Shown in pieces: positions 47,636 through 58,831 of a stretch of 64,000 nucleotides of DNA (within the stretch, counting starts at the first letter, position 1; each line of letters starts with the position of its first letter). Below the pieces are notes generated by a model. It was not told the origin of the DNA and searched no databases. It saw only the letters and a program-made list of their open reading frames with translations. The stretch comes from Dreissena polymorpha (Eukaryota > Mollusca > Bivalvia > Myida > Dreissenidae), in NCBI RefSeq assembly GCF_020536995.1, contig NC_068364.1, positions 47,539,200 through 47,603,199 on the forward strand, given 5' to 3'. A program made the translations under genes and the position numbers.

Positions 47636-48739
47636 CAAACAAGAGCACCGCATAACGGGTGCCACGCTCGGCTGCGAAAGCATGTCAGAATATTTTTTTT
47701 TAGAGGTCACAGTGACCTTGACCGTTGACCTAGTGACCCGACAAGAGATGTGTTCGTCAGAAACACAATGCCCCCTACTTTTTTAAAATAAAATTTCTAT
47801 TTATCATTTGGCAGGTATAGAAATCATCTCCCTTTAAAGCTTATTACTTCCCTTGGATTTGGTCCAATCCAACCGGGGGAGGGGGGGGGGGGGAAATGAC
47901 CAAGCCAGACATCACTGACAACCAAGGCCTGTGGTTTATCAAAGAGATCATAGCCAGAGTTCATCATGTATCTAAGGACATAAGTCCACAGGAATGTAAT
48001 GAACAGTACTATTAACAACTAAGTACATGAAAGAAATGATAATTATAGCATTTAAAAAAAAACTTTGACAAATCAATCATTTGAGTTATAAATAATCAAA
48101 ATAATAAATCTGTACAGTAACTGTGAAAAGAACTTCAATTCTTGGTAAGTAAATATATAATATGAGATTTATAATTATATAAATTACTTCCCTTAAAAAT
48201 AATTGTCTCTAACAAATCTCTATTTTTAGTAGCAAATAATTAAAAGCCACTACCGTGACTGTAGATTCACCACTCAAAATGTGCAGCCCCATGAGATACA
48301 CATGCATACCAAATATATAAAGTGGCCATGTTCAATATTGAATAGTTATCTCCCTTTAAAGCTTATTACTTCCCTTAAATGTGTATTTTTTACCGTAGAC
48401 CTTAAAGGATGACCTTGACGTTGACCTTTTACCACAATGTGTTTGTCAGAAACACAATGCCGCCTACTGCGTCGCTTTGATTTATTTAACAAAAATATAT
48501 ACGTGGGCAGGTCAGATAACTATATCCATTTAAAGCTTATTACTTCCCTCGACTTTGTTTTTTTGTTTGTGCAGCTCCATGAGATACACATGCATGCCAA
48601 AAATCAAGTTGCTATCTTTAATATTCAAAAAGTTATGGCCAATGTTTTAGCACAACGCCAACGGCGGGCGGCGGACGGCGGACGACGAGCTGGCTATGAC
48701 AATAGCTCGGGTTTTTTCCGAAAACAGCCGAGCTAAAAA
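47636..48739. mobile_element. Composite of two pearl/DINE-like families
   Basis: A GCTCGGCTG-family 5' end at 47639, with an ERE at 47704, is interrupted at about 47741 by sequence starting ACAAGAGATGTGTTCGTCAG. The matching 3' end (GGCGGACGGCGG tract, then CAGCCGAGCTAAAAA) resumes at about 48640. This indicates nesting of one family in another. Confidence 0.6.
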
Positions 48740-49033
48740 TCAATATTGCAAGAGTGGTATTATGTTTGTACAGATATTCCATATTGTATTTTTGTAAGGA
48801 ACATTTGTAAGACTGTTTATTTTACTTTCTAAATGTTAAACAATATAGTTTCTTTATACGTTAACATATACATGTGCATTTGTACATGAATCCTGTTATT
48901 TTCAAAATCAATGATAAGACCATTATTGAATAGATAATTCTTATCCATTCAAATGTATCAACGACACTTATGTTTCAGACATAAAATACTTTCTTATTTG
49001 ATGAGTGTCATTAGTTGAATAGCAAAACGTTAC

Positions 49034-49140
49034 TTTTTCTTTGAGTTCACTGTTGCTATGTCATCAGTTGCAACCTCAGCTAGTTGGTCGTCATGATTAT
49101 TTTCCGGTTTGTGCAAATTGTCATTTTCATCTTTGGTGTT
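49034..49140 (-). CDS. MYO3: Myosin III tail exon, acidic
   Basis: 107 bp between GTTTTTAG and GTAACG, phase 0 in and 2 out. It reads NTKDENDNLHKPENNHDDQL then AEVATDDIATVNSKK. Highly charged and probably disordered. Confidence 0.7.
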
Positions 49141-49202
49141 CTAAAAACAGATACGGATTTTCATTAAACCATTTGCAATAACAAAAAAGGGACAAAATTG
49201 TC

Positions 49203-49700
49203 ACAAAACCAGGTTTTCATTTTGAAAAAAAAATCTGATAAAGGGAGAAAACTCAAACTGAACTTTTGAAATGAACAAACAAAATTAACCCCCTTTGTAA
49301 GTTTGTTTTAAAAAAAAAATCTATTTTTAGTCGTGGCGACCTTGACATTGGAGATATTGACGTGATTCTTTCGTGCGACACACCGTCCCATGATGGTGAA
49401 CAAATGTGCCAAATGATTTTAAAATCTCACAATGAATGACATAGTTATGGCCAGGACAAGCTCATTTATGGCCATTTTTGACCTTTGAACTCAAAGTGTG
49501 ACCTTGACCTTGGAGATATCGACGTAATTATTTCGCGCAACACACCGTCCAATGATGGTGAACAAATGTGCCAAATGATTTTAAAATCTGACAATGAACG
49601 ACATAGTTATGGCCCGGACAAGCTTGTTCCGTCCGCCCGCCAGCCCCCCCACATTCCCCAATCTAATAACCAGTTTTTTCCTTCGGAAAACCTGGTTAAA
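49203..49700. mobile_element. Pearl/DINE-like element, ACCAGGTTTTC family
   Basis: 5' AAAACCAGGTTTTC. Two central units contain GTGACCTTGACCTTGGAGAT or variants and AACAAATGTGCCAAATGATT. The 3' hairpin CCAGTTTTTTCCTTCGGAAA continues ACCTGGTTAAA. The 5' word ACCAGGTTTTC is complementary to the hairpin's last arm. Confidence 0.65.
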
Positions 49701-49792
49701 AACGTCAAAAGCTATGCCTATTTTATTCCAAAAATTGTGCCTTTATTGTATGCGAGGTTAAAGTAAAGAATGGCCAAAACATGAAGTAACAA

Positions 49793-50519
49793 GATGTGTT
49801 TGAGAAACACAATGTCCCCCTATATGATGTTTGACCTTGTAGGATGACCTTGACCTTGTGAAGGATGACCTTGACCTTTCACCACTCAAAATGTGCAGCT
49901 CCATGAGATACACATGCATGCCAAATATCAAGTTGCTATCTTCAATATTGCAAAAGTATTCATAAAATAAGCAATTTGGGCCACATATATTTGACCTCTG
50001 ACCTTGAAAGATGACCTTGACCTGTCACCACTCAAAATATGCAGCTCCATGAGATGCACATGCATGCCAAATATCAAGTTGCTATCTTCAATATTGCAAA
50101 AGTATTTATAAAATAAGCGATTTGGGCCACATATATTTGACCTCTGACCTTGAAGGATGACCTTGGCCTTTCACCACTCAAAACGTGCAGCTCCATGAGA
50201 TACACATGCATGCCAAATATCAAGTTGCTATCTTCAATATTGCAAAAGTATTCATAAAATGAGCGATTTTGGCCACATATATTTGACCTCTGACCTTGAA
50301 GGATGACCTTGACCTTGACCTTTCACCACTCAAAATGTGCAGCTTTATGAGATACACATGCATGCCAAATATGAAGTTGCTATCTTCAATATAGCAAAAG
50401 TTATTGCAAAATGTTAAAGTTGGCGCAAACAGACCAACAGACAGACAGACCAACAGACAGACCAACAGACAGGGCAAAAACAATATGTCCCCCACTGCTA
50501 TAGTGGGGCACATAAAAAC
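49793..50519. mobile_element. Pearl/DINE-like element, GTGCAGCTCC family, long form
   Basis: ACAAGATGTGTTTGAGAAAC then ATGTCCCCCTA at the 5' end. Four central units of about 125-130 bp follow, then a GACAGACAGACCAACAGACA tract and the 3' hairpin CCCCCACTGCTATAGTGGGG. The 5' GTCCCCC matches the hairpin's first arm. Confidence 0.65.
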
Positions 50520-50609
50520 AACATAATTGTTCTATTATAAAGCTCAAAACTGATGTGCTGTACACACAAACTGTTAGACCTTGTATATTGAACAAAAGAA
50601 TGAACGCAC

Positions 50610-50909
50610 CAGCTGAGAATAATAGCTCATTTCCGTTTCAGAAAGCAGCGATTTCTTCTGTTTCATCTTTTGCATGTGTTCCAATCGTTCTTCGCTAACA
50701 TCCGGTTTAGCTGCGGCCAAAAGCTGCTGCTTAGCGACAGTTGCCAGGGTCCTTTTGGACTGACCGTTTGTTTTGGAGGCGACGGTAGCGGAACTTGGTT
50801 CCGATTGTGGTGCTGTTGCCATTTTCTGAGATTCTGGCAGTGGAACGGGTTTGGCAGAGAAATTATTTTTATCTAAAATTTGCTTTAGCTCACCAATATA
50901 TGCTTCCAC
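50610..50909 (-). CDS. MYO3: Myosin III tail exon
   Basis: 300 bp, phase 0-0, between TTTTTCCAG and GTGCGT. It reads VEAYIGELKQILDKNNFSAK ... KRTLATVAKQQLLAAAKPDV then a helical EERLEHMQKMKQKKSLLSET and YYSQL. The middle is Ser/Thr/Ala-rich and flexible. Confidence 0.8.
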
Positions 50910-51236
50910 CTGGAAAAAAATGTCATATATCATGAATTGTATTGATATTTGGAAAAGCATTTTCTGACTACAAATTTTAAGTGTAGACAGGAGGTTAAGG
51001 TGTTCCATGCAATAGCCGGAATTCACATGAAATTTCAGAACCTCGTACCCGCAGAAAGCACACAATGCTTATTTGGATATATTTCAGGGTCATCACCTGC
51101 CCCCCACATGTAACGAAACATAAAAGAGCTATCATGCTTATTGAACCTTGAATGCGTGTGCGCTCTGATATTATGGTACCTCAAACATTACGAATGTGAC
51201 GTCTATCCTTGTCATAAACTAATAAAAAATATTGAC

Positions 51237-51427
51237 CTGTTGCCCAAAGTAAATCATTTGCAGTTCTTTCTTTTCCTTGTATTTGCGCAACTGGTGATAG
51301 ACTTTCTGACATCGCCACTTCCTATATGTACTCTGAATAACCAACGCAGCATCTACGTCACTTCTGTGTTCTTTCCGGCTTGCATCGGGTTTTTCAATCT
51401 TCACGTTCGCCTTGTGAGCACGAAAAA
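51237..51427 (-). CDS. MYO3: Myosin III neck exon with IQ5-IQ6
   Basis: 191 bp, phase 1 in and 0 out. The junction with the previous exon gives KIQKVFRAHKANVK, an IQ-like motif split by an intron, followed by ALVIQSTYRKWRCQKVYHQL, a second IQ, and basic KYKEKKELQ. IQ motifs bind calmodulin-type light chains. Confidence 0.85.
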
Positions 51428-51621
51428 CTTTCGAAGAAAAATAATTTAGAAAATGTTCACTATTATCAATTAATTCCAAACATTTAAAATGTATTCAATC
51501 CACATATTTTTCAATATTCATACGCTTATCTCATACATAAAAAGAATTTAAACAGAAAACGTTTACACACGAAATAAGTCTTCCACTATATTCTAAAAAT
51601 AGTATTCTTAAAATTCCTTAC

Positions 51622-51933
51622 CTTTCTGTATTTTCAAAACACTCTCCAACTCCTTTCGTTTTTCAATTTCTGCTGCTTTCGCTTTTACCAACTCGTCTTG
51701 TTTGGTTTGCTCTTTCTCGGCTAGCAGACGTTGTTCCCGCTGTTTCTCAGCTTGCAGACGTTCTTCTCGTTCTTTCTCGGCTAACAGACGTTGTTCATCA
51801 CGTATCTGCTTTTTCACAGCAACCAATTTTCTTGCCCGATACCCTCTGTACCGAGACTGAATTGCCACTGCTGCCTTCCGTTTTTTGGCTAATTTTGGTA
51901 AAATTCGTTTCCTTGTCGCATGCCCTCGGAAAA
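51622..51933 (-). CDS. MYO3: Myosin III neck exon: IQ3, IQ4 and charged helix
   Basis: 312 bp, phase 1-1, after TTAATCAG, donor GTAAGG. The split IQ3 reads VIQKVFRGHATRKR across the junction; IQ4 is AVAIQSRYRGYRARK. About 55 residues of alternating Glu/Lys/Arg follow, with a 10-residue repeat (EQRLLAEKER, EERLQAEKQR, EQRLLAEKEQ), typical of a stable single alpha-helix or coiled coil. This would lengthen the lever arm. Confidence 0.9.
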
Positions 51934-52317
51934 CTGATTAAGTGAGTGTTATATACGTAAAGAATTATAATGATTTTATATCAAAAACGTTGCGGATAGA
52001 AACAATACTATACATCTTACTGGATTGTTAATATTGGTACATGATAGTTTTAATGTATCCTTTAAAATAAATATTGAGCACAAGTATATCGTTCGCTACG
52101 CAGTCTGATCTATCTGATTTAATTTGACAAAAATATGATGGGATTATCAACAAACGCAACAAATTAATTGAAACTGAAACATGGTTTCTTATTCATAACA
52201 TAACAACATTTGATAACAGACAATGTCATCGTTCATATTCCTCGATGATTTGTTTAAATATTACACACGCACAAACTACAAGACTGGCCCAGCAGAACAA
52301 TGGGTAGATGTCTATAC

Positions 52318-52398
52318 CTTTTTGAATGACAATGGCAGCATCTTTCCTCGCAAGGAATACATTTCTGTAATGCTTTCTGACCTTCCAACCACGTGTGT
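52318..52398 (-). CDS. MYO3: Myosin III neck exon: IQ2 to IQ3
   Basis: 81 bp, phase 1-1, between GATTTCAG and GTATAG. It reads TRGWKVRKHYRNVFLARKDA then AIVIQK. It completes IQ2 (VLQKYTRGWKVRKHY) begun in the previous exon and opens IQ3. Confidence 0.85.
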
Positions 52399-52575
52399 CT
52401 GAAATCATGGACAAACAACGTTATCATCATGGAAGCAGAACAATCGATTTCTACTTTTGTTATCGACATTGAGCTGAGGGATAAAAGAAATATTTTTATC
52501 TTAACGGTATTCCGATATTGTCCGTTTCAGGTCAATTTAGTTTAACGTTGGCGATTTGTAAATACATTATCTCAC

Positions 52576-52738
52576 ACTTCTGTAACACAATTGCAGTCTT
52601 TTCAAGCTGCCATTTCCAATTGTAGTATCTATTCCTGGCCAGGTGCATTCGGATCACAGACTGTATCAACACGATTTTGTGATGAACATCCTCGTACCGT
52701 CGAGCCAGCATTTCAACGTGGTAAAATTTCAGGAACAC
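52576..52738 (-). CDS. MYO3: Myosin III converter end and IQ1
   Basis: 163 bp, phase 0 in and 1 out, between TTCTTACAG and GTGAGA. It reads VFLKFYHVEMLARRYEDVHH then KIVLIQSVIRMHLARNRYYN. VFLKFYHVE continues WALGKTK from the previous exon, the hallmark end of the converter. IQ1 follows. GTGTGA two bases earlier is a weaker donor and would break the next frame. Confidence 0.9.
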
Positions 52739-55285
52739 CTGTAAGAACATTTGAAACTTGAAGCTAGTTTCTATGCAATATCAATTTATAAATTGTTTCT
52801 TTTCGTTTAACTGAAATAAAGAATATAATAGAAACTTAAGTTAATAATTTACACAAGAGTAAAGTACAGAAACATCATTGAAGCCAGATTTGTATGAAGT
52901 CAAGAATGAATAAAAAGTATGGATAAAATATATTCCGTATAAAAAAAAGAATACAATATATGCAGTTTTGATAGACTAAATAAACATTTCGTCGGTGGAG
53001 TAGATAGATTAAAAAATAATAATGGCATAAATTAGTTGCTTTGATATGATTTTGCATATTTGCCTCTTTAAAACTTCCGTTTTCTCCACTTGACATGGTA
53101 CCATATATTGTGAAAAAACTACATGATGCTCATTAATGTTTATGATCATTAATTTGTAAATGTGAAAATGGCTTTTTAATTGTAATTATGTAATTTACAA
53201 GCAAACGTAAATTATTAGAATTAAGGAAATGTCTGAAACTAAAGATATTGTAAAAGTAATGGCTTTGAGATAATTTAGCTGGAAACAAATGAATGACTTT
53301 CAACCACGAATAAATTATTAAACTGCAGTCGGCAAATATCAAAACGATGACTTTCAATAAAAATAAAAGAGTGTGCATAAACATACAGGTACATTCAAGA
53401 TAGCCAAAAGAAACATCTTGATTAAGTGCTTGTATTTTGTGCATTGAAGCGGAAAGTTTTTTTTCAATTTTTTAGACAGATGAGCAACTCATGAAAATTT
53501 GTCTAACATTGTTTGGTTCGTACAAAAGGCTTGAACATTTTTAACGTTTGTATAATATTTAGCACTGAAGCGGAATCATATAAACAGGTTTGGTAGAAAA
53601 TATGTGTATATATTTTATGAAGATTGGCAGAGAACTTAACAAAGTATGTAATTTTTACAACAATTTGATGCAAATGTAAATTTTGGCTCCAGTAAGTAAT
53701 TGAGCAGAACCTTTTGAAAGTGGGTTTGCACAAAATCCGTTTTCCAAAGGGTACATATAAATCGATTAAACTCTCTAGACATTTAATGTTTTATCGTTTA
53801 AAAAAAGGAAAATGTACACTTTTTAAACTTGAAATAAAATAAGACACGTCATGCAACTTTTAAGAAAAGTCCATTCGCCCAGTTGAAAACATTACTTTGG
53901 TTGAGAGGGTTCGACAAAAGCACAGTACTTGAACAAGCGCACCACAAACGTTATTCTTTCTAATTGGTCCCCAGTAAAATGCACCAACACGTTTCAGGAC
54001 CAGACAGGGACAGGATAAAAGCACTTCAGCCATGGGTGCAATAACCAAATGTCTTTTTAACCAGAGAGAAAAAGGGCACGTTAGAAATAAGAACTACTAA
54101 CGGCCACAGAGGTATACATAATGATTTATTTGAAGGTAACATCAGTTTGGTAGATGATCAACTGATTAAGATTTGAGTGAAATATTTACAAATCTAGCCA
54201 TAGGGTAAGACAAAAAAGTGATTATGTACTTTCCTATTTAGGTCGTTAATACTGTGCAGAGCAGCGGGACTATGTACACATTTTTGGAACCAACAAAGGA
54301 TTATTTGTTTCAATTTTCATGCAAATGGAAAAGATAATTAGAAAAAAAAGACAGTTGCAACGTAAATTATTTACGAAAACGAATGCCAGCCTAGTTTGCG
54401 CTTATCTAATAGCCGTGATTTTTCTATGAAAAAAACATCTTAATATAAAGCATTTTTTTTTAACAAAAGCCATGCCATCATTAATAGCATGTATTGATGC
54501 ATAAATGCCGTATAAGAGTATTGGCAAATCATGTCATGAGTTTTGTTTTGTGTTTCAGGGTCAAAACCACATTGCATATGGTTAAGTCCATTAAAACAAA
54601 TAACTCGATCAAATAGATAAAACAGAAAATTCCCACTATTACAGTTAAGTGCACATGAATAGCATAATAAATATGCGTTCAACAAAACAAAGGCAAAACT
54701 ATATACTACCAAATGCCATTACAAAAACAACAAGAATAACTCAGTAAATAGAAATGCGAACTGACATGCAGTAGATTTCTTTTATAAAATAATAACAACC
54801 GTGCAAGCAGCTCATTTATTTTCACAACTGTAAACAGTCTAGTTATATTGTGTGTGCATATTATAGTTTTGACAAGGATGCAATCTTGCAAACCCTAGTT
54901 TTGTATATTGTATACTACACCATACCTATATTGAGCTAAAAGTCCAATCTTCAAACTATACAGAAATCAATGGAAACCTATGCGTTCCTTGGTTTTTCCA
55001 TAGGTACTAATCTATGATCTTAATGCTCTGAAGTTGCTTTTACAGATTTTGAGCATTGTCATTTCGAAAAGCATTTTATCTTATCAGGATGTTTTCATTA
55101 TGGATGGGCCCCCTAACTAGGAGGTATGTGAGAGGGGTCTCAACTCCAGAATTTTACGTGTTTGGAATGTGGAATGTTGAGAAAGCTGTACGGGGCTTTA
55201 TTTTAAAATTTCTAACTGGAAAGCCAGCTGGGGGCATGCTTCTCGGTAGGTGCCTGTTTTCTGAACCCAATACTAATATAAGTTG
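52739..55285. other. Myosin intron, no exon seen
   Basis: AT-rich. Open frames up to 103 codons on the minus strand show no myosin motifs. No element boundaries recognised. Confidence 0.45.
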
Positions 55286-55570
55286 AACAAGACTATTGTC
55301 AAGCAATATATGTCCCCTACCGGCTACGCCATTGTCAGATTTAAAAAAATATATTATTTGTTGCCATAGCAACCAGAATTTTTGACGTAGTTACAAAACG
55401 AAATGATGTGCATAATGTCCATATTGCCATCTATCCATGCTTTAAGTTTCATGAAACTTTTAAAGTTATCGCAGGAGTCAGAAAAGTGTGACAGACAGAC
55501 TCGCAGACATACAGACACACATCTAGCGAAAACCATAGGTCCCCTCCGGTGAAACCGGTAGGGGACAATT
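55286..55570. mobile_element. Pearl/DINE-like element, GTCCCCT family (copy 2)
   Basis: 5' TTGTCAAGCAATATATGTCC with GTCCCCTACCGGCTACGCC. The centre contains GACGTAGTTACAAAACGAAA and CATATTGCCATCTATCCATG. Then a GACAGACAGAC tract and the hairpin GTCCCCTCCGG-TGAAA-CCGGTAGGGGAC. It is adjacent to the converter exon. Confidence 0.7.
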
Positions 55571-55580
55571 ATGGTAATAC

Positions 55581-55692
55581 CTTTGTTTTTCCAAGGGCCC
55601 AATCCTTCAGACCAATACTATGAAGAAGTCTCTCACAGCTTTGCCTGTCCACTCCCAGATGCCTTCCATGCCCAAAGGTCAGTAGAGAGTAC
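55581..55692 (-). CDS. MYO3: Myosin III converter exon
   Basis: 112 bp, entered in phase 2 (AG+G, Arg) and left in phase 0 at GTATTA. It reads YSLLTFGHGRHLGVDRQSCE then RLLHSIGLKDWALGKTK. It matches the converter of class III and related myosins (RYYLL...C..IL...GL..WALGKTK). Confidence 0.9.
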
Positions 55693-55719
55693 CTATTCAT
55701 GGTATTTGTAGTTCAATAT

Positions 55720-55986
55720 ATGAGCCGCACACTGTGAAAAATGGGTTTAATTCCTTTTTGTAAAGTAATGTCCCAGATTAGCCTCTGCAGTCTGCATACT
55801 GAGGCTAATCAGGGATGACACTATTCGCCTTAACTTTATTTTTGCTAAGAAAATACTTTCTTGAAATGAAAAATATCACATAAGCTGAAAGTGTTGTTCC
55901 TGATAAGCCTGTGCGGACTGCACAGGCTAATCTGGGATGACACTTTATGCATGTGCATCAAACCCCTTTTTCACAGAGCAAGGCCC
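55720..55986. repeat. Palindromic dispersed repeat, TTAGCCTGTGCAG family (copy 1)
   Basis: Outer inverted ends CTGTGAAAAATGGGTTTAAT / AAACCCCTTTTTCACAG enclose two hairpins built on TTAGCCTCTGCAGTCTGC and its complement. Five related copies lie in the right 9 kb. No coding capacity. Confidence 0.75.
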
Positions 55987-56072
55987 ATGTATAAAATACA
56001 ATAATATTTTTAAATAATGCTAAAAGTTAGTGACATCAATTACAAGTGTTGTGTAGGAACATTATATTTATT

Positions 56073-56767
56073 AAACAAGAGATGTGTTTGTCAGAAACAC
56101 AATGCCCCCTAATGCTCCGCTTTTTTTTACCTTTGACCTTGAAGGATGACCTTGACCTTTCACCACTCAAAATGTGCAGCTCCACGAGATACACATGCAT
56201 GCCAAATATGAAGTTGCTGTGTTCAATATAAAAACAGTTATGAAAATTTATGTTTTCATATTTTGACCTTTGACCTTGAAGGTTGACCTTGACCTTTCAC
56301 CACTCAAAATGTGCAGCTCCACGAGAAGAAAGTAAGAGATTGAATGGAGAAATAATTTTTTTTAATGTTTGACATTTGACCTTGAAGGATGACCTTGACC
56401 TTTACCTTTCACCAGTCAAAATGTGCAGCTCCCGAGATACAAATGCATGCCAAATATGCAGTTGCTGTGTTCAATATTAAAAAAGTTATGAAAAAACATA
56501 AACGAAGGTAACAGTTTTAGGAAAGAAAAATACAATGATATATAACCTTTGACCATGAAGGATGACCTTGACCTTGACTTTTTTCCACTCAAAATGAGCA
56601 GCTCCATGAGATACACATGCATGTAAATATCAAGTTGTAGTTCAATATTGCAACTTTGCAAGTTATCAAACTTTAACCATGGTAAAAGTTTTGGACAGAA
56701 TGACAGACAGACAGACAGACAGGACAAATACAATATACACCCGATCTATCGATCCGGGGGCATAAAA
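56073..56767. mobile_element. Pearl/DINE-like element, GTGCAGCTCC family (copy 3)
   Basis: 5' AACAAGAGATGTGTTTGTCA with ATGCCCCCTA. Four central units, a (GACA)n tract at about 56703-56722, then the hairpin CCCGATCTATCGATCCGGGG and GGGGGCATAAAA. Confidence 0.65.
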
Positions 56768-56995
56768 ATGCAATTATATTTAACCTTTGATCTTGAAGGA
56801 TGACCTTAACCTTGACTTTTTACCACTCAAAATGAGCAGCTCCATGAGATACACATGCATGTAAATATCAAGTTGGTATGTTCAATATTGCAAAAGTTAT
56901 CAAACTTTAACCAAGGTTAAAGTTTTGGACAGAATGACAGTCAGACAGGACAAAAACAATATACACCCGATCTATCGATCCGGGGGCATAAAAAA
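56768..56995. mobile_element. Tandem partial copy of the preceding element
   Basis: One central unit, a short GACAGTCAGACAGGAC tract and the same 3' hairpin and GGGGGCATAAAA end as its left neighbour, without a separate 5' end. A 3' unit duplication of this kind is a known outcome of rolling-circle transposition. Confidence 0.6.
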
Positions 56996-57238
56996 ACATA
57001 TTGAGATCATTCAATCTTTCTACTAGACATGTCCATTATGAATTTTGACATTAAAACCTCTATAACGCTCAAAATCAACGAAAATTGTGTTAAGTATTTT
57101 GTAAAATAAAATTAAACAATTTAAAATCTTCAATTATCTTTTCATACAACACATGAACATTTACATGGTAACATTTTAGTGTTTGTGTGTCATATGAATA
57201 GATATATTCGCAGGAAATTAAAATGGAAAATAATAAAT

Positions 57239-58200
57239 AAACAAGAGCTGTTAGAGGACAACGCGCTCTACTATTTGAGTGCTTGACAGTATAACGTAAG
57301 CCATCATGGGGAAATTGTTCAATTATTCAATAAGGTCAAGGTAATAGTTCAGGTAAATTTTCCACAATCTATTGAACATTGTAAAGACATAAAACAAAGT
57401 AATAAGATTTTATTTCAAGTTTGATAGCAATAGCTTGGGTGGGAAGTTTGGACGGTCCTTCAAAAATAAAGTAAATAAATATTTATTTTTTTGTAACCAT
57501 GTTTTAAAGAAAAAAATATTTGTTTTGGGTTGGGTAGGGAGGGGGGGTTGAGAGGGGGGTATAATGTGGGGTGTGGTCATTTATTAGACAATTTTTAAAA
57601 AACAAAAAAAGGAAAAAATATTATTTATTTATTTTTTTTTTGGGGGGGGGGGGGGGGGCAGGGATTCTGGGTTGGGGCATGGGGTTTTGTTTGGGTGGTA
57701 TCCATTGTATTAATAAAATCTTATCATAAATAAAGAAGTTATGGCAATGTAACTAAAGTAATATGCATATTATAAGTGAAAAAAGGGCCATAATTCTTAC
57801 AAAATGCTCGATACAGTTGTCTGCTCTTGTTTATAGATAAGGGTCATGTTGGTAATGAAGTTTGCAAAATATGAAAGCAATATGTCAAGGAACAATGAAA
57901 ATATTTGAGGTGGTACGCAAACTTTAACATAGATTTAGCAATAATATGCATATTGTAAGTGAAAAAAGGGCCATATTTTTACAAAATGCTTGATACAGTT
58001 GTTTGCTCTTGTTTATAGGTTGGGGTCATGTTGGTAAAGAAGTATCCAATATATTTAAGCAACATGTCAAGGGTCAATGAAAATATTTGAACTAACATTT
58101 GCACACTAACGCTAACTGGAAAGGGAACGCTAATGCCGACGCCGGGGTGAGTAGGATAGCTCCACTATATATATTTCAAATATAATAGTCGAGCTAAAAA
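57239..58200. mobile_element. Pearl/DINE-like element, CTCTACTATTTGA family
   Basis: 5' AACAAGAGCTGTTAGAGGAC with CTCTACTATTTGAG. Central units of about 180 bp contain AAAAAGGGCCATA. A G-rich tract lies at 57640-57659. The 3' end TCAAATATAATAGTCGAGCT continues AAAAA, complementary to the 5' word. Confidence 0.6.
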
Positions 58201-58555
58201 GAGCATTTTGTATCTACAAAAATGCATGTAATCATACCACATCTAGCGTAGAAATTGTGGCTATTGCCATAAGGAACACAGATTGTTTAGGTGTTAACTT
58301 TATTTTACGAAATACTATACGAAATTTTCGTAGAATTTTAACGTTATAGAGACTTTAAACAAATTCGTACCGAAATTAAAGGTATAAAACTAACTATTTC
58401 TGTCAACAGCCCTTTCAGATGTGAGGTGAGCAGAAAACAAATGAGCAGTAAACGCTATCCCTTTGCATGCTGGGAAATTTGTCGTCTGCAAAAATGTCGT
58501 CTGCTGAATTTCTAAAATTAGCATTTTCTTTGATTTTTTTTCAAAGAATACTATC
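58201..58555. other. Myosin intron, nothing recognised
   Basis: AT-rich with ACGAAATACTATACGAAATT and similar internal words. No exon. Confidence 0.4.
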
Positions 58556-58640
58556 AGAATAGCAAACAGTTTGGATCCTGATGAGACGCCACGTTCTGTG
58601 GCGTCTCATCTGGATCCAAACTGTTTGCAAAGGCCTTTAA
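58556..58640. repeat. Hairpin repeat GATGAGACGCCAC
   Basis: An almost perfect palindrome: CAGTTTGGATCCTGATGAGA pairs with TCTCATCTGGATCCAAACTG around GCCACGTTCTGTGGCG. A related half occurs at about 61340-61370 (CAGATGAGACGCCGC). Confidence 0.75.
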
Positions 58641-58681
58641 AATTCGGTTCCCGCACTGAAAGGGCTATGCATGCTCGTTAC

Positions 58682-58831
58682 CTTTTCACAAACTCTGCGT
58701 ATGGAATCCTATGTGAATATCCCTCTCTTCTAATTCTGGTGGTCTCCAGGACTCCGGTGTATTGCAGCTGCGTAGTCACCTTTTGGGAGTCGAAGCTATC
58801 CGGGATGTTTTTCTCATTTGGTCGAATGCAT
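58682..58831 (-). CDS. MYO3: Myosin III motor exon (SH1-SH2 region)
   Basis: 150 bp, entered in phase 2 after AAAAACAG and left in phase 2 at GTAACG. It reads CIRPNEKNIPDSFDSQKVTT then QLQYTGVLETTRIRREGYSH and RIPYAEFVKR. The CIRPN start completes the PHFVRCI.PN block with the previous exon. QLQYTGVLETTRIRREGY is the conserved reactive-thiol helix region. Class III enzymes usually have Lys in CIKPN; here it is Arg. Confidence 0.95.
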
